A stretch of 64,000 nt of DNA, taken from contig WPIO01000077.1 in NCBI GenBank assembly GCA_009760855.2, forward strand, positions 1 through 64,000, given 5' to 3'. Below are positions 44,399 through 55,630 of the stretch, piece after piece (position 1 is the stretch's first letter; each line of letters opens with the position of its first letter). This DNA is from Cristatella mucedo (lineage: Eukaryota > Bryozoa > Phylactolaemata > Cristatellidae). Below the pieces are notes generated by a model. That model was not told the DNA's origin. It saw nothing but the letters and a program-made list of their open reading frames with translations, and searched no databases. The translations under genes and the position numbers were made by a program.

Positions 44399-44458
44399 CT
44401 TCCACCTTCTTGCTCTCTTTCTCTCCCACCATTTGTCTATCTCTACCTCACCCTCATA

Positions 44459-44557
<99 letters not shown>

Positions 44558-44559
44558 TG

Positions 44560-44595
<36 letters not shown>

Positions 44596-44685
44596 GTTCC
44601 CTCTCTCTCGCTCCCTCTCTCTTCCCTCTCTCTTCCCTCTCTCTTCCCCCCTCTCTCTCTCTTTTTCTCTCCCTCTCTCCCCTCA
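44399..44685. repeat. (CT)n microsatellite, impure flanks
   Basis: A pure CT run at about 44471-44551, flanked by TTTCTC, CTCGTTCCC and TCTTCCC variants. Confidence 0.95.
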
Positions 44686-46056
44686 TCGCACTCAATGCTC
44701 TGGTACATTTATCGAGTCTTTTTTAGTGGGATGTTTTCTTACAGAGATTTCCTCATCTTTTCAATTTTTCTCCAATTGTATCATCTTCTGTTGTTCCAGT
44801 GATAGTGAATAGTGTGGCTGCAGTTGAGTGGTTCCAAGTCAAATACACGGAGCTACAATTGACAGCCGAAACTCTAGGATTCTCGTAGCCAGGTCAAAGC
44901 TGCTGCAATGTGGCAGAGGCAGTACAGCAGCACGGTCTGTGGCTAGTTCTTTTATGTTTGTGGCTCCAGCCATGGGAGTAGCCTGGATTAAGCCATGGAG
45001 GTGGTCACACCTTGACAGTGGAAGGTGTAGTCAATCGTTGAAAGGCTACGAGCGACCCGCATCCCTACCTATGCCATCCGCTCCGGCGAACAGCATGCAC
45101 GGCGACAGCCATGCTCTACTGTTAGCATGCATTACCCATGCATTATGTGTCGCCGATTTGTCGCCAAAACCGAGGTCACGGTTGCAATAAATACACCCAA
45201 CTTACAGTCATTATTTCAAACGTTCATTCATGCAGTGTCCCAGAATTCGGCTGGAACGCCCAGGTAAGCTGAAATTTCAAGCCGACGCTTTGTAGCCCTC
45301 CATTGAATGCCGTCCGACGAACTGTCTCGAGAATCTCGGCTCAATCGGTAGACCATTGGACCGGTAATCAGCAGGTTAAAAGATTTTTCCGAGTGGAGGC
45401 TTTTTCGACATTCAGTCCCAATGCAGGCAACCTTCGGTTGCTCTGTATTTTAAAATAAAAAAAAGTGAAATAATTTGCTGTGCCCTGCTGTGCTGTGCTC
45501 ATCTGATCGCGTTACTGTGCAGATGCCTCAAGTCGAGTGGATGCTTCGGACTGACACTTATCAGCAGGTGCTACAGCTCGGGAACTGTGGGCCAGCTTTT
45601 GAGAATCAAATAAGACTATCCAATCGGCACTATTCCACCCTAGGCGCTAAGTACCTTCTGACCAACGATATTCACGAAATAACGTGCTTTTGATTGTCGT
45701 GCTCAACCTGGTCAGGATTATCATGTGTTCTTAAGCCATTAGTGGGCTGTTTCCTTAGATGCTAGGATTTGGTGACTGAATTTTGACTATGGAAATCCAA
45801 GCTGCTGTCTGTCCAAGGCTATCTGCTATCGGCTAGCATTTGAGTGGCGCCAGGTTGGTGTGCTTGAGCTGTGCTGGGGCAGACGATCCATTACGGGCTT
45901 CTCTGTTTCCTTACACTTGTGCTTGTATATACGGCTCTCGGATTGTGTCTTGAATCTGTGGCCTGCTGCAAAGGCGATACGAAATGTCCATTGCCACACA
46001 TCACAAAGTAGAGCAAGAATGGATTCCCTAACTGTCTCTGGGGTCTCAGGTGAAAG
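44686..46056. other. No recognisable gene; one tRNA-like patch
   Basis: Frames up to 120 codons without domains. 45331-45390 resembles a degenerate tRNA gene or SINE head: box A-like CGGCTCAATCGG at 45337-45348, and GGTTAAAAG near the box B position. Confidence 0.4.
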
Positions 46057-46064
46057 GGAGAGAG

Positions 46065-46134
<70 letters not shown>

Positions 46135-46166
46135 AGAGGGAGAGAAGGAGAGAAGGAGGGAGACAC
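46057..46166. repeat. (GA)n microsatellite
   Basis: About 35 pure GA units, then GGGAGAGGGAGAGAAGG variants. Confidence 0.95.
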
Positions 46167-46968
46167 AAAAGGCGGTTAGTGAAGCCTCGTGACCATCTGG
46201 GACAACGACGACAAAGCTCTAGCTCGTGCCCGACTGGCTTGAGAGTGCAGCCTCAGTGTAGAGACTTTCTCCAAATCCAGGTCCGAGGCCAGAACTTGGG
46301 CGCCAAGGCATTCACACTGCCATGCTGTCTCGTCCTTGGCCGAACAAACTGGAGATTAAATATAACCGACAAGCGCTTGTGGGCTCTTGTGAGCTTCAAA
46401 CCAGCAGCTCGAGGGGTAAATATTTATTCTGCTGTGGTTTGCTCGGTTGGATGTTTATCAGCTGGCCTGTGCACATAGCACTGGCTGTGCCACAGGCAAA
46501 CTGCGATAACACTGCCCCAGCAAATCTAGCCTCGGGCTTGCTGAAACGAAACTCACTCGGTGAAGCAATTTATCCCGACATGCATCTAGTGACTCAATCG
46601 AGTGCCTCGGCTGCTAAGTGTCGGGTAATGCAGACAAGAGGCTGCACCCGCCGGGAATAGTTGAAAACACGTGGTTCAGGTTACCCCCAACCCCCCCCCC
46701 CGAACTCGGTAGAAGGCCGAGTGCTTATTCCGGCTGCAGTTCCCACTGGCATACATCGAGGCTGCAGCCGGGGTGGGGGGAGAAGAACCGACGGCTGCTG
46801 GTCTCGGGGGTGAGGCTGAGGGGGTGACAGCCGGACAGTCTTGGGCAGTGGTGGCATTGCAGCTGCCTCATCCTGAGCCCCCCTCCCGAGTCCGTCCAGA
46901 GCAGGCTGTGCAGCAGCAGCCACCGCCGGCGCCCCAGCGAGCGAGGCTGCATACCCGGTCTTTGCGTT

Positions 46969-46989
46969 CACGTGACGTGCGGTCACGTG
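46969..46989. promoter_or_regulatory. Second pair of CACGTG E-boxes
   Basis: CACGTG at 46969-46974 and 46984-46989, starting 15 bp apart, with a TGACGT word between them. The arrangement resembles the pair upstream of the zinc finger gene. No TATA box or coding exon was found nearby. Confidence 0.35.
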
Positions 46990-47644
46990 CCGACTTGGGC
47001 AATCGGCCCTGCGAGCTGCAAGTGCTCGCCCGGTGGTGGCCCTGGTGACTCAAGCGACCGGCGGCTCGCTGGCTCGGAACCAGCCTGGCGAGGCGGCGGC
47101 GCCGGCTGCCGGAGCGGGAGAGGCCAGCAGCGGCGGCGGCCACGACTGCCGCTAGCTTGCGCCGGCACCGCTGCCGCCGTCTGGGGGCAATCGCTTCGAA
47201 GGAAATCATTAGCCGTGCACCCCTCGTGACCTTTAGCAGCCGCTCGCAGCTGGAAATGGGTCATCGTGCGTACCCCAAACGAGCGGTCGTGACCGACCCG
47301 CGATTCTCGGCAAATGACTGAGTCCCCTGCCTTCCACCGGCGTCCGGGTTTCGGCTTTAGCACCGGAATAGAACCCCACATTGCGTTGGCGAGGGGGCGC
47401 GTCGATCTGGCTGAGGCGAACTGGGCCGCCGAGGGGCTGCTCTCGTTCGTTCGTGCTTGCGAGCGTTCGTTTCCCGCTGGGGCTGGCTTCTTTGGGCAGC
47501 TCATCAGTCTGCAATCGGCTCCTTATTTCAGGGAACTCTCCTGAGGCGTCGCTCAGTAGCCGGGGCTCAGATGAAGGCGGGAAAGTTTGTCACGGGCATT
47601 TCGCTAAATAGAAATACCGGTATCTAACTGCCCTCACTGTGACG

Positions 47645-47740
47645 GATCCGGCCCTTGGGGTAATGCACTCGCCTTTGAACGACCAAGGTCGTGGGTTCAA
47701 ACCTCACTACGTGTTTAAAGTGCCTTGCTTGATAAAGCTT
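47645..47740 (+). mobile_element. tRNA-derived SINE, family A-like, degenerate
   Basis: Box B-like GGGTTCAAACCTC (47692-47704), preceded by GACCAAGGTCGT as in family A heads. Downstream GTTTAAAGTGCCTTGCTTGA is a worn form of the family A body. Confidence 0.6.
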
Positions 47741-48239
47741 AAGTCCTGCCTGTCCTGTCCTTACCCTGTCTGACGCATCCGCAGTGAGTTTCTGAATTAT
47801 TTTATTTACAGTGCAGTAAAACAGTTTGACGAAAGGCCCGGGTGTTCGAGCTCGATGCACGCATTCCTCAATGAACGAAGCTTTCTACGACGACGACCGA
47901 AATGTGCCGCGAGATCTTGCAAACCGCAGTTTGAGCTACCGGCATCCGGCCCGTCAGTCGTCTGCGGCTCTTCGCTTTGCGTTCTTAAAGCGCCCCACCG
48001 TGCTCCCCGGTGCCTGCAGGCCAGTCCCCGCTCCTCGACGCCTTCGTCGTCCGCTCCTCGTGCTAGCGTCACCAAGGTCACATTCAGTTTTTTGTTTTGT
48101 CTTCGGTCCCCGGCGAGCTCGAGCCGCGGGCTGTTATTGCTTTGCTCATGAGGACACTTCTTCGCTAGCCGCTCGCCAGAGGCGTCCCAGGAGTGTCGGC
48201 CTTGACCTTGCTTGGACCGCTTCATGCAGCTCAGCCCTA

Positions 48240-48575
48240 TGTAATGTAACGTATCTCCGTCTGTAACTCCACAAAGTCATAAAGACCATGTGGGTATTAC
48301 GCAGGAGAGTTTTGTATAGCACACTCACAGCCTAAGCGACTTTCGGTATTCGGTAGCCAAGAGACTTCGAATCACGTAACAAAAAGAAAGTGGGAAGCAT
48401 AGCAGAGTCAGGGGAGCAGTTGAGGTAGTGAGTAGCATGGAAGTAGCAGCTCAGGACGGCTGAAAAGGATGAGCCATAGTCGGCAGTAGGAGAGTAGTTG
48501 TCGTTGTGTAAGAATTGTGGAAGCTCCACAGTCTACGACTTGCAGAGCAAAAGCTTCTGTCGCCAACGGTCTTTA
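48240..48575 (+). repeat. Repeat family C copy, longest single copy
   Basis: GTAATGTAACGTATCTCCGT, CTGTAACTCCACAAAGTCAT, AAAGACCATGTGGGTATTAC, GCAGGAGAGTTTTGTATAGC, ACACTCACAGCCTAAGCGAC. Then AAAGTGGGAAGCATAGCAGA, GTCAGGGGAGCAGTTGAGG and a further 130 bp partly shared with 34.9-35.2 kb. Confidence 0.85.
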
Positions 48576-49712
48576 AGGAGAGGAATGGAACAGCTAATTT
48601 ATTGTCCACACAGGACCTGAGCGAGCACGCGAAAAGGCTGAAACTGATGCAGCAGTTCAGCTAGGTACGAAGGAGCCAAGCCGTGGCCCTATCCATCTCT
48701 CCGGCCAGCAGGGCCGTCCTTCAGAGAGGCTGCCGCTGCCCAACCCCTCCCGTCGTGCGTAGTAATAGTGCGCGGGCGGTTGGACCCCGGCCGTCCGCCG
48801 AGATCGACCGGCTTCACGGGGTCGTTCGTCCGTGCGCTTTCGTCATCTTCGGTCGAGCCAGCTAGATTTCGATACCAAGGATTGCGATACTGAGTATGGC
48901 GGGCGGCTGCCCCGTCGGCTCCGGGGACTCGCTCGAACGCAAGCGGAACGCCGCCGGGAACGCCGAGGTGGCGTGACGCACGATTGCGCAACTCGCATGC
49001 TGCCTGTCCCTGTATCTCCGAAGGCTGACGATCCGGCCATCTGACGCCTGTCTGAGAGCGTGGGGGCAGACCCGATGCTGCTGGGGGGGGGGGGACGTCA
49101 CGCTGCTCCGACGTCTGCTACTCGAGCAGGTAAACAAATTACTACCTCAGCATTGCCGCATAGTCTTGACCGTTGGAACGACGACGCGCCCGCCTGGCGA
49201 CCCCACGCGTCGGCCACCGCGAGCGAGGAGGAGCAGGAAAGACGACCTCTCTTTCTGCTCTACTCGTGCCCACTAGCTCCCCCTCCCGGCTCCCCCTACC
49301 GGCGGAAAAGGACATAGGCTCCAGTAGGTTCATTTGCTGCCCTTTCCCGCCAGACCGCAGGAGCCCCACCGCTGGCATCTTACAGTGGAACGAACGGCAG
49401 TCGGTGGCTTTACATACGTAGGCACCAGCGCACCTACGCGTCTATCGTACTAGCAATTTTTTTTATACAAGCAGGGTCAAGTGACCTTTGAACGAATATC
49501 GTAGTCTACCGGTAGTCGGACGCCCAGAGTTCGCTCGCTCTGTCGGCGTGCGTGCATGCTGTTGACGACTCGTTCTTAACACACTACGATCTTCATTCGG
49601 GATCTAGGATCTTCATCCGGGTCCTTTGCAGAGGCTGAGAGCACCGGCTTACTGAAGTCAGCGAATGCCTCGGGCTTACTCTGGTCGTAGCGAGGCTCGG
49701 GCGAAAATTCAC

Positions 49713-49741
49713 GTAATAATAATAATAATAATAATAGTAAT
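49713..49741. repeat. (AAT)n tract
   Basis: About nine AAT units with one AGT interruption. Confidence 0.9.
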
Positions 49742-49787
49742 ACGTTTGCTTCGCATCCTCAGTGGACTCAATGTCTTTCTTGATGAG

Positions 49788-49953
49788 CCGCGGTGGCATA
49801 CTAGGTACTGCTGTTGCTTTTCAGAACATCGGTCCCGAGGTCGTAGGTTCGAATCCTGCCTTGGGTGAGTGATTCTTTATTGCCGTTGCAAGCGGTGGTG
49901 ATAGCCGTAAAGGCCCTTCTGACGCTATGCAAAAGAGGCTGTTAAATCAGCTA
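49788..49953 (+). mobile_element. SINE family B copy, complete (plus strand)
   Basis: Box A-like TGGCATACTAGG (49793-49804) and consensus box B AGGTTCGAATCC (49845-49856). The body GATTCTTTATTGCCGTTGCA, GTGATAGCC, CTATGCAAAAGAGG and CTGTTAAATCAGCTA matches the 12.5 kb copy closely. Confidence 0.85.
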
Positions 49954-50320
49954 CTGTTTGTTTGGCTCTTTAGCCCCAGCTGTCGATGCCCACCCCCCCC
50001 CCGCCCCCGGCATCTACCTCGAGCAGCTTGCCATGGCTTTCTCGAGAGAGCTTGGATGCGCCGGCACTGCACCGATCGCCCTCCCTCTTTCCCGTCACTT
50101 GCAAATTGTGTTAGCATTTGGGGAGGGGTTGCTCAGCCGTCGACAGTCCGCCCGAGCGGTCGCTATTGGGGAGCATCGAAGCGACCGCGCTCAGCCCAGA
50201 AACGCCTCGAGCTTGCGAGCTTGCGCTGTCGCCTCTCAGCACGCTCCTCGGTTTCTCTCTCAGCAGCGCGAGAGGGGTGGTGTAGCCGACGAGGATTTCC
50301 TTCGCCGGCGGGAGCGAGCG

Positions 50321-50352
50321 GCTCTCGGACCGCCGACGGCAGGTCCGAGAGC
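50321..50352. repeat. Inverted repeat, 11-bp stem and 10-nt loop
   Basis: GCTCTCGGACC at 50321-50331 and its exact reverse complement at 50342-50352; very GC-rich, so a stable hairpin. Confidence 0.85.
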
Positions 50353-50373
50353 GTGTCCCCCTCGGCTCGGCGG

Positions 50374-50399
50374 CGGTGTGGCAGCATGCTGCCACACCG
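50374..50399. repeat. Perfect 26-bp palindrome
   Basis: CGGTGTGGCAGCA followed immediately by its reverse complement with no spacer, 21 bp after the adjacent hairpin. Function unknown. Confidence 0.9.
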
Positions 50400-51432
50400 G
50401 CGGCTTTCTTTATACTCAGGCGCCGCCCGCTTTCGAGCGAAATGCACTCAGCACCTCGTCGTTCAGCGCTTTGGAGTTCGGGGAGGGGAAATCAGCTGCT
50501 TCTCTGAGCGGCCGAAAATTCCCCAACTCGACCTCGCTCCGGGCAGTCGTCCGTGGAAGCCGCAGTACGGGCAGCCCTAGGGTGCACTCTCCACCGGCTT
50601 CGGCCGCCGGTCAGGCATGCGGCAGGAGCAGCGGCCCGCAGACGTTAGGTACGTTTCCTGCGGTGGCGGTAGAGCCAGACTGCCCTTCCGCCGGTGCAAT
50701 CGGCTGCGGTGCGCCCCCTCCCCCCGATTGCCCAGCCCGCGAGCTCGTAAATTGAGGGAGGACGAATTTAGCTCGCGCAGCCAGAGGCTGATTGAGACCA
50801 GCTCTGCGATCACTGGAAATCCCATCCGGCCCGGGATCCGTACAGAAAGAGCAGGTGAATTGGGTATCGTCTTGCCGCCGCCTCTCCGGGGTTCGTCGGA
50901 CCTGCCTGCGAAAGGCGGGTGGGGGTGGGTCGCGAAAGAAAGGATTGCGTAGTGCTCAGTGCTAGTATCCACAGTGCTTCCGCCTTCCTAGAGAGGCATC
51001 GTCCGTCAGAGGGTCTGCTGGGAGAGAAGAGCGGCAGCCGTCCAGCTGGAGATGGGATTTTGATTACGCCACATCCCGTTCCTCGCCGCTCACGCCGGCT
51101 GCCGCCGACGCAGCTCCGGGTCAGCCAGGTGGCGGCCGCGTATCGCCGACGCTTCGCGATTGAAGGAAAAGAAGGTGGACCGCTTAGAAAGAACAGCTGT
51201 CACGTGCCTAGCCCGAGCGCCTGGCGGGTCCTGTGATGTGACGCTCAGAGAGACGAAAACTGCAGCGGAGCGAGCGCCAGACCGGCTCGGCACCAGAGCT
51301 CGGGAGTCGGAGGCCGCTCTGATGCTGCCCAGCTGCGGCTCCCTCCGCGCGAGTCGTTCGCCTGCTGTCGATCTCGCCAAGCAGGCGCCAAGCGAGCCAG
51401 AGAGACAGGGCGAGCGAGCAGTGGCAGGAGCG

Positions 51433-51627
51433 AGAGAGAGATAGACGGAGAGAGACAGAGAGAGAGAGAGACAGAGAGAGAGACAGAGATACAGAGAGAC
51501 AGAGAGAGAGAGAGATACAGAGAGACACGGAGAGAGAGAGAGAGAGACAGAGAGAGACAGAGAGAGACAGAGAGAGACAGAGAGAGACAGAGACAGAGAG
51601 AGACAGAGACAGAGAGAGACAGAGACT
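51433..51627. repeat. GA array with regular GAGACA units
   Basis: GAGAGAGACA-type units, mostly 10-14 bp apart, within the CpG-rich block. A 459-codon minus-strand frame crosses it but is repeat-driven. Confidence 0.93.
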
Positions 51628-54600
51628 GTGAACAATTTTAAGCGTCCAATTTTTGCTGCAACCGCATTTCCGTGACTCGAGCGAGGCAACCTTCGCACCG
51701 CGACTCGACCGTTGTGCCCTGTGGCTACAACGGTCCAAGTCCAGCGGCAGCGAAACGTACCGGCCGCTTCGGTGGCCGCCTGGCGTTCGACAGAATCTCC
51801 AGTTGACACCTCCGACGGAGAGAGTTTTATTTCCGCCTCAGCTTCGCCTCGGGCGACGGGTGGGCGCCAGCGCTTCCGAGATTTCTGCACGCGACTGGCC
51901 GGCCAGTCGCTCTGGGCCCGCGCGGGATGAGCCCCATCGCCAGTTGCACACAAGACTCGGCGGGCGCCTGGAAAAATTCTTTTGGTTCCAAGAATGGTAG
52001 GCTTCCCGTGATGTCGGTCGCAGAGACGAGCGGCTACGGGCGTAAGAGTGGCCGGCCAGCCGGCCGAAAACGACTGCCGCCGAAGCGTCTGTCTGCTCTT
52101 TCGTCGGTCGAGTGGGGCGGGGCGTTTGGGCCGTGCCACACGGTCGCCATGCGTGTCTCCTCGGAGTTCTCCGGTTGAAGCTTGGAGGCTTAGAGAGCGT
52201 GCGAGTCGTAGGAGGCGTAGCTCATCGTGCTCGAAGAACGCGGGGTCTATTTTCGTAATGTGAAAAATGAGCGAAGATGTATCGATACCGATTGCATGGT
52301 ATTGACAGTGCTCGTCGCTGAACTGCAGCGACCATTCTCGTTCGTTCTGGCGCACTTCGATTGTCAAAACGGCGTATGGCAACCTTCCGGAAGTCCATCC
52401 CATCACTTTTCCACGAGCCCTCGTCTCAGAAGAATGAGCAAGTTCTTGCCCCAATCCTTCCACACCCAACTGCGCCTCCTCAGCACAGCTAGCCGCCGGC
52501 CCGGTAGGGTAATCTCTCGCTCACCTACTGAAGATCGTCTATGCGGACCCTGACGATGCTTTTCAGGCGTAGTCTGGCTTGAGTAATACATGTTTTAAGT
52601 TCCTCGAAAGTACTCTTTCGTCAGGTGACAAGCATTGTCATCAGATGCTAATGTTTGGTGTTAGAATTTAAATATTGTTGATGGCAGCCGTGGGGTAGGG
52701 AAAGAGGGTCGACGGGTCCTCGCCCCCTTCGGCTTTCCCGTGAGATCGTGGCAAGGTCAAGGTCCGGTCCCCTTTGCTAGTCTACGGCTCGCTGCTCGCC
52801 TTTTATTCGAGCGCACGAGTCGAAATCGATGAGGTAGCTTCGCACGAAATATTTCGGCAGACCTCGGGCGTCTCGCCGGCTACACCTTCCTGGCCGACGA
52901 GGCGCAATCGCTCCTTTTCCGCCTAACGCTGCGGTATCGAAAAGTGTTTGGGTAGTGCTAAGCCAAGCGTCCGCTTTCGCGCCGGAGCTCTCGCCGTTAC
53001 TGCCGCGCGTAAATCCGGCCGACGCCCTGGCTACGTGCGAGGCAGCGAAGCAGAAGTCAAGGCTGAGTGTAGCGGCGGCGGCAGGACTCGGCGCGCATAT
53101 CGGGCGCAGCAGCGCACAGCCACTGCACACGCCTCTTTCGAGCAGCCGGCTGCCGCTCGGCCGCTCCCGAGAGACCTACTGCGACTGGGATCGAGCGCAC
53201 TTTAATCGGCTGTTTCTGACGGCATCCCCTGCCGTCCGATCAGCAGGCAGCCTTGGAAACCGCCAGCCTAAACAAAGACTAAGGAAAACACGCAGAGGAG
53301 GTCGCCGGGGGAGCCGACGACGGACGCAGCGCTCTGTTCGCGGCCGGAAGTTGTTGGCCTACGCGATCGCTGGCGCGAAGGTTGGAGGGAGGGGAGTGCT
53401 ACGAATGCTCGCTCTGAGGTGGCGGACCCGCTCGAAAGGCAGTCGGTCGCACTTTCGCGACCGAGGTTTCTCCGTCTGCCGGCGCCCGAGAAGGGCAGCG
53501 GGCTTCTAAAAGAGCTCAGAGAACCTGAGCTGAGCTGGGTGGGCGGGCAGCAAGTTGAGCTCGGCCCTCAGACCTTCGAACGGCCCTTAGGTCGGCCAAA
53601 CGCTCGGCGTCTGGAGCCTCAGAGCCTCGTCCCCGACATCGTGTGACGGACGGGCCAATCGGAGCGACCGAATTGGCCGCCAGGGATTGGCAGGCGGGAG
53701 AGGACGGCTCGTCGAGGCAGCGAGTCGACGAGCTCGCTGCTGCCTACGCTTCAGAGCGCTGAAGCCGAAGCGTCGGCGAGCCAGGCGAGGCTCGCCGCTC
53801 GTTGCAGTGCGAGCCGAATGCAGCGCCCGCGGTAGCGTCAGCGGCGCCGCCGGAGCTGAGCCGCGGAGCGACGCTTTCGGGGCGTGCCGAGGGTGCGTGA
53901 GCGACAGCTGGGGGGGTGGGGGTGGGGGGGAGTTCGCCGACGGCTCGGCGGTGCGATCTCCGGCTCAAGGCTCGCCCGCGACCGCGCGGCGCCTGGCCGG
54001 CGGCGCTAACACCAGGCGCTCGAGCCCGGTTCGTGCGGGTGTAGAGCACGAGGAAAGAAATTATCTCGAGGGTGGGCTGGGGGTTAGGTTCGGGGTGGGG
54101 TGTCAGAGGAAAAAATACGCACCCGAAAAAAATTATCTCTAGCACCAACTGCTTTAACGGTCTGAGTCTGCAAAACCAGCAGCGGCACCGGAGCGGATAT
54201 TTCAGGGCGTGAGGAGGGTCGCGTTTAAATTATTGGATGGGCGAATCGACCGACTTCCGGTTATTTCGGCATCACCCGCTCGAAGTCTTCGTGCAGGTAA
54301 GCGCGGTTAACGACGTACGTGCATCGAAGCAACGATGCAACGCTCCAGAAGTGGACTGTTTCGAAACAAGCTCTGCCGTGCCGCGTGCTCTGCGGGTGCT
54401 GGCGACACTTTCGCACTTTTTTTGAACTAGAGGCTGGCTGGACGGGGCAGGCAGGGGGCGGGCAGCAGGCAGTCCGCGGTCGGAAGTCGACGCGCCCAGC
54501 AACGGGCAGCGCGCGAGAGCGAGATTTCCGCTTCCCTCGCGAGCGATGGTTAACGTCGCCGGCGGTAGCTCAAGCGAACGTGGCCGCCGACAGCCGGCCG

Positions 54601-55004
54601 GCCCCCGCCGCAGACGTTTCCGGGTACGCGCGGCGTCTCCGTATCCGCTCGGTGTAGCGAACCACGCCGCCGGCTCGCTCACCGGCCAAGACGCTCGCAT
54701 AGCCACTGAACGGCGGCGGCGGCAAGGTTGAGGAGCGACGCGACGCGCTAGCTTTGCCCACCCGCACTTTTCGCTGCGGTAGTGGATTACCGGTGGAGCG
54801 GTGCTCAGGCTAGTTTAGCCGAGCCACCCGAACGTGTGGTGGCCGGCCGTGGAATAAAGAGCAAACCGGAAAGATCGACTGCATTTTTGTGCCGGCGGTG
54901 GCTGCATGGCGGGGGGGGGGGGGGAGGTCTTTCGACCGGCTGGTGGCGGGCATCGAAAGTATTGTCAGATGCGAGACTCGACCCATCCACAACCCCACGG
55001 CAAA

Positions 55005-55630
55005 GCTGCTCAACAATACATTGTAGATAAAATATACTGCAATACATTTATTGGCTACAATATATTGTGCTGATTCGTTTGAAAATACCAATATATTGTA
55101 CGGGATCGGTTGACAATACCAATACATTTGATAACATATTGTAATATATTAAGGTATTATCATAAACCTATTCGCGTCTGTCACGTGACACACAATGCAT
55201 AAAAATAAAAAAATTGATTTTTCACACTTGAAAAGACCCAATTAATATCATATGCGGACATATATCCGTATAAATCATTTTTAACCAATCACAATTGTCG
55301 AAGTGTAAAATCGTGTACAATCGTAGTGGCGTAATTTTATGTCTCAAGAGGTCGCCAACTTTTTTTCTGAATCAAAACAAGTTACTATGGAATTTGGCAC
55401 TGATCGCTTTGATAGCGAATGAAAATGACTAAGAGATAGGATGATAACGAAGAAGAATATGAAGAGGATTCGTAAAATCTCAGACAATAAATTGCAACAT
55501 GCAATGTGTAAGATGTGCAATATATTGCATTGGTGGCATAGAATATTGCAATATACCGTATTTTTGGAATTGAATATTACGATATATTTATTATTGAATA
55601 TCAGAACATTAAATACAATAACAATATTAG
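55005..55630. mobile_element. AT-rich island, possible non-autonomous DNA transposon
   Basis: About 625 bp of AT-rich DNA with sharp borders to CpG-rich sequence on both sides. The outer parts are packed with the palindromic word CAATATATTG and relatives (ACAATATATTGT near 55060, GCAATATATTGC near 55518). Such subterminal palindromic repeats at the two ends around a unique middle are typical of small DNA transposons, but no clear terminal inverted repeat or target duplication was found and no transposase is encoded. Confidence 0.45.

Noticed and set aside
49927-50755. 217- and 265-codon overlapping frames
   Set aside because: They overlap a SINE end and cross the palindromes; composition only, no recognised domain.
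51090-52469. 459-codon minus-strand frame
   Set aside because: A large part is GA/CT repeat and the rest is Arg/Ala-rich with no domain, as expected of open frames in GC-rich DNA.
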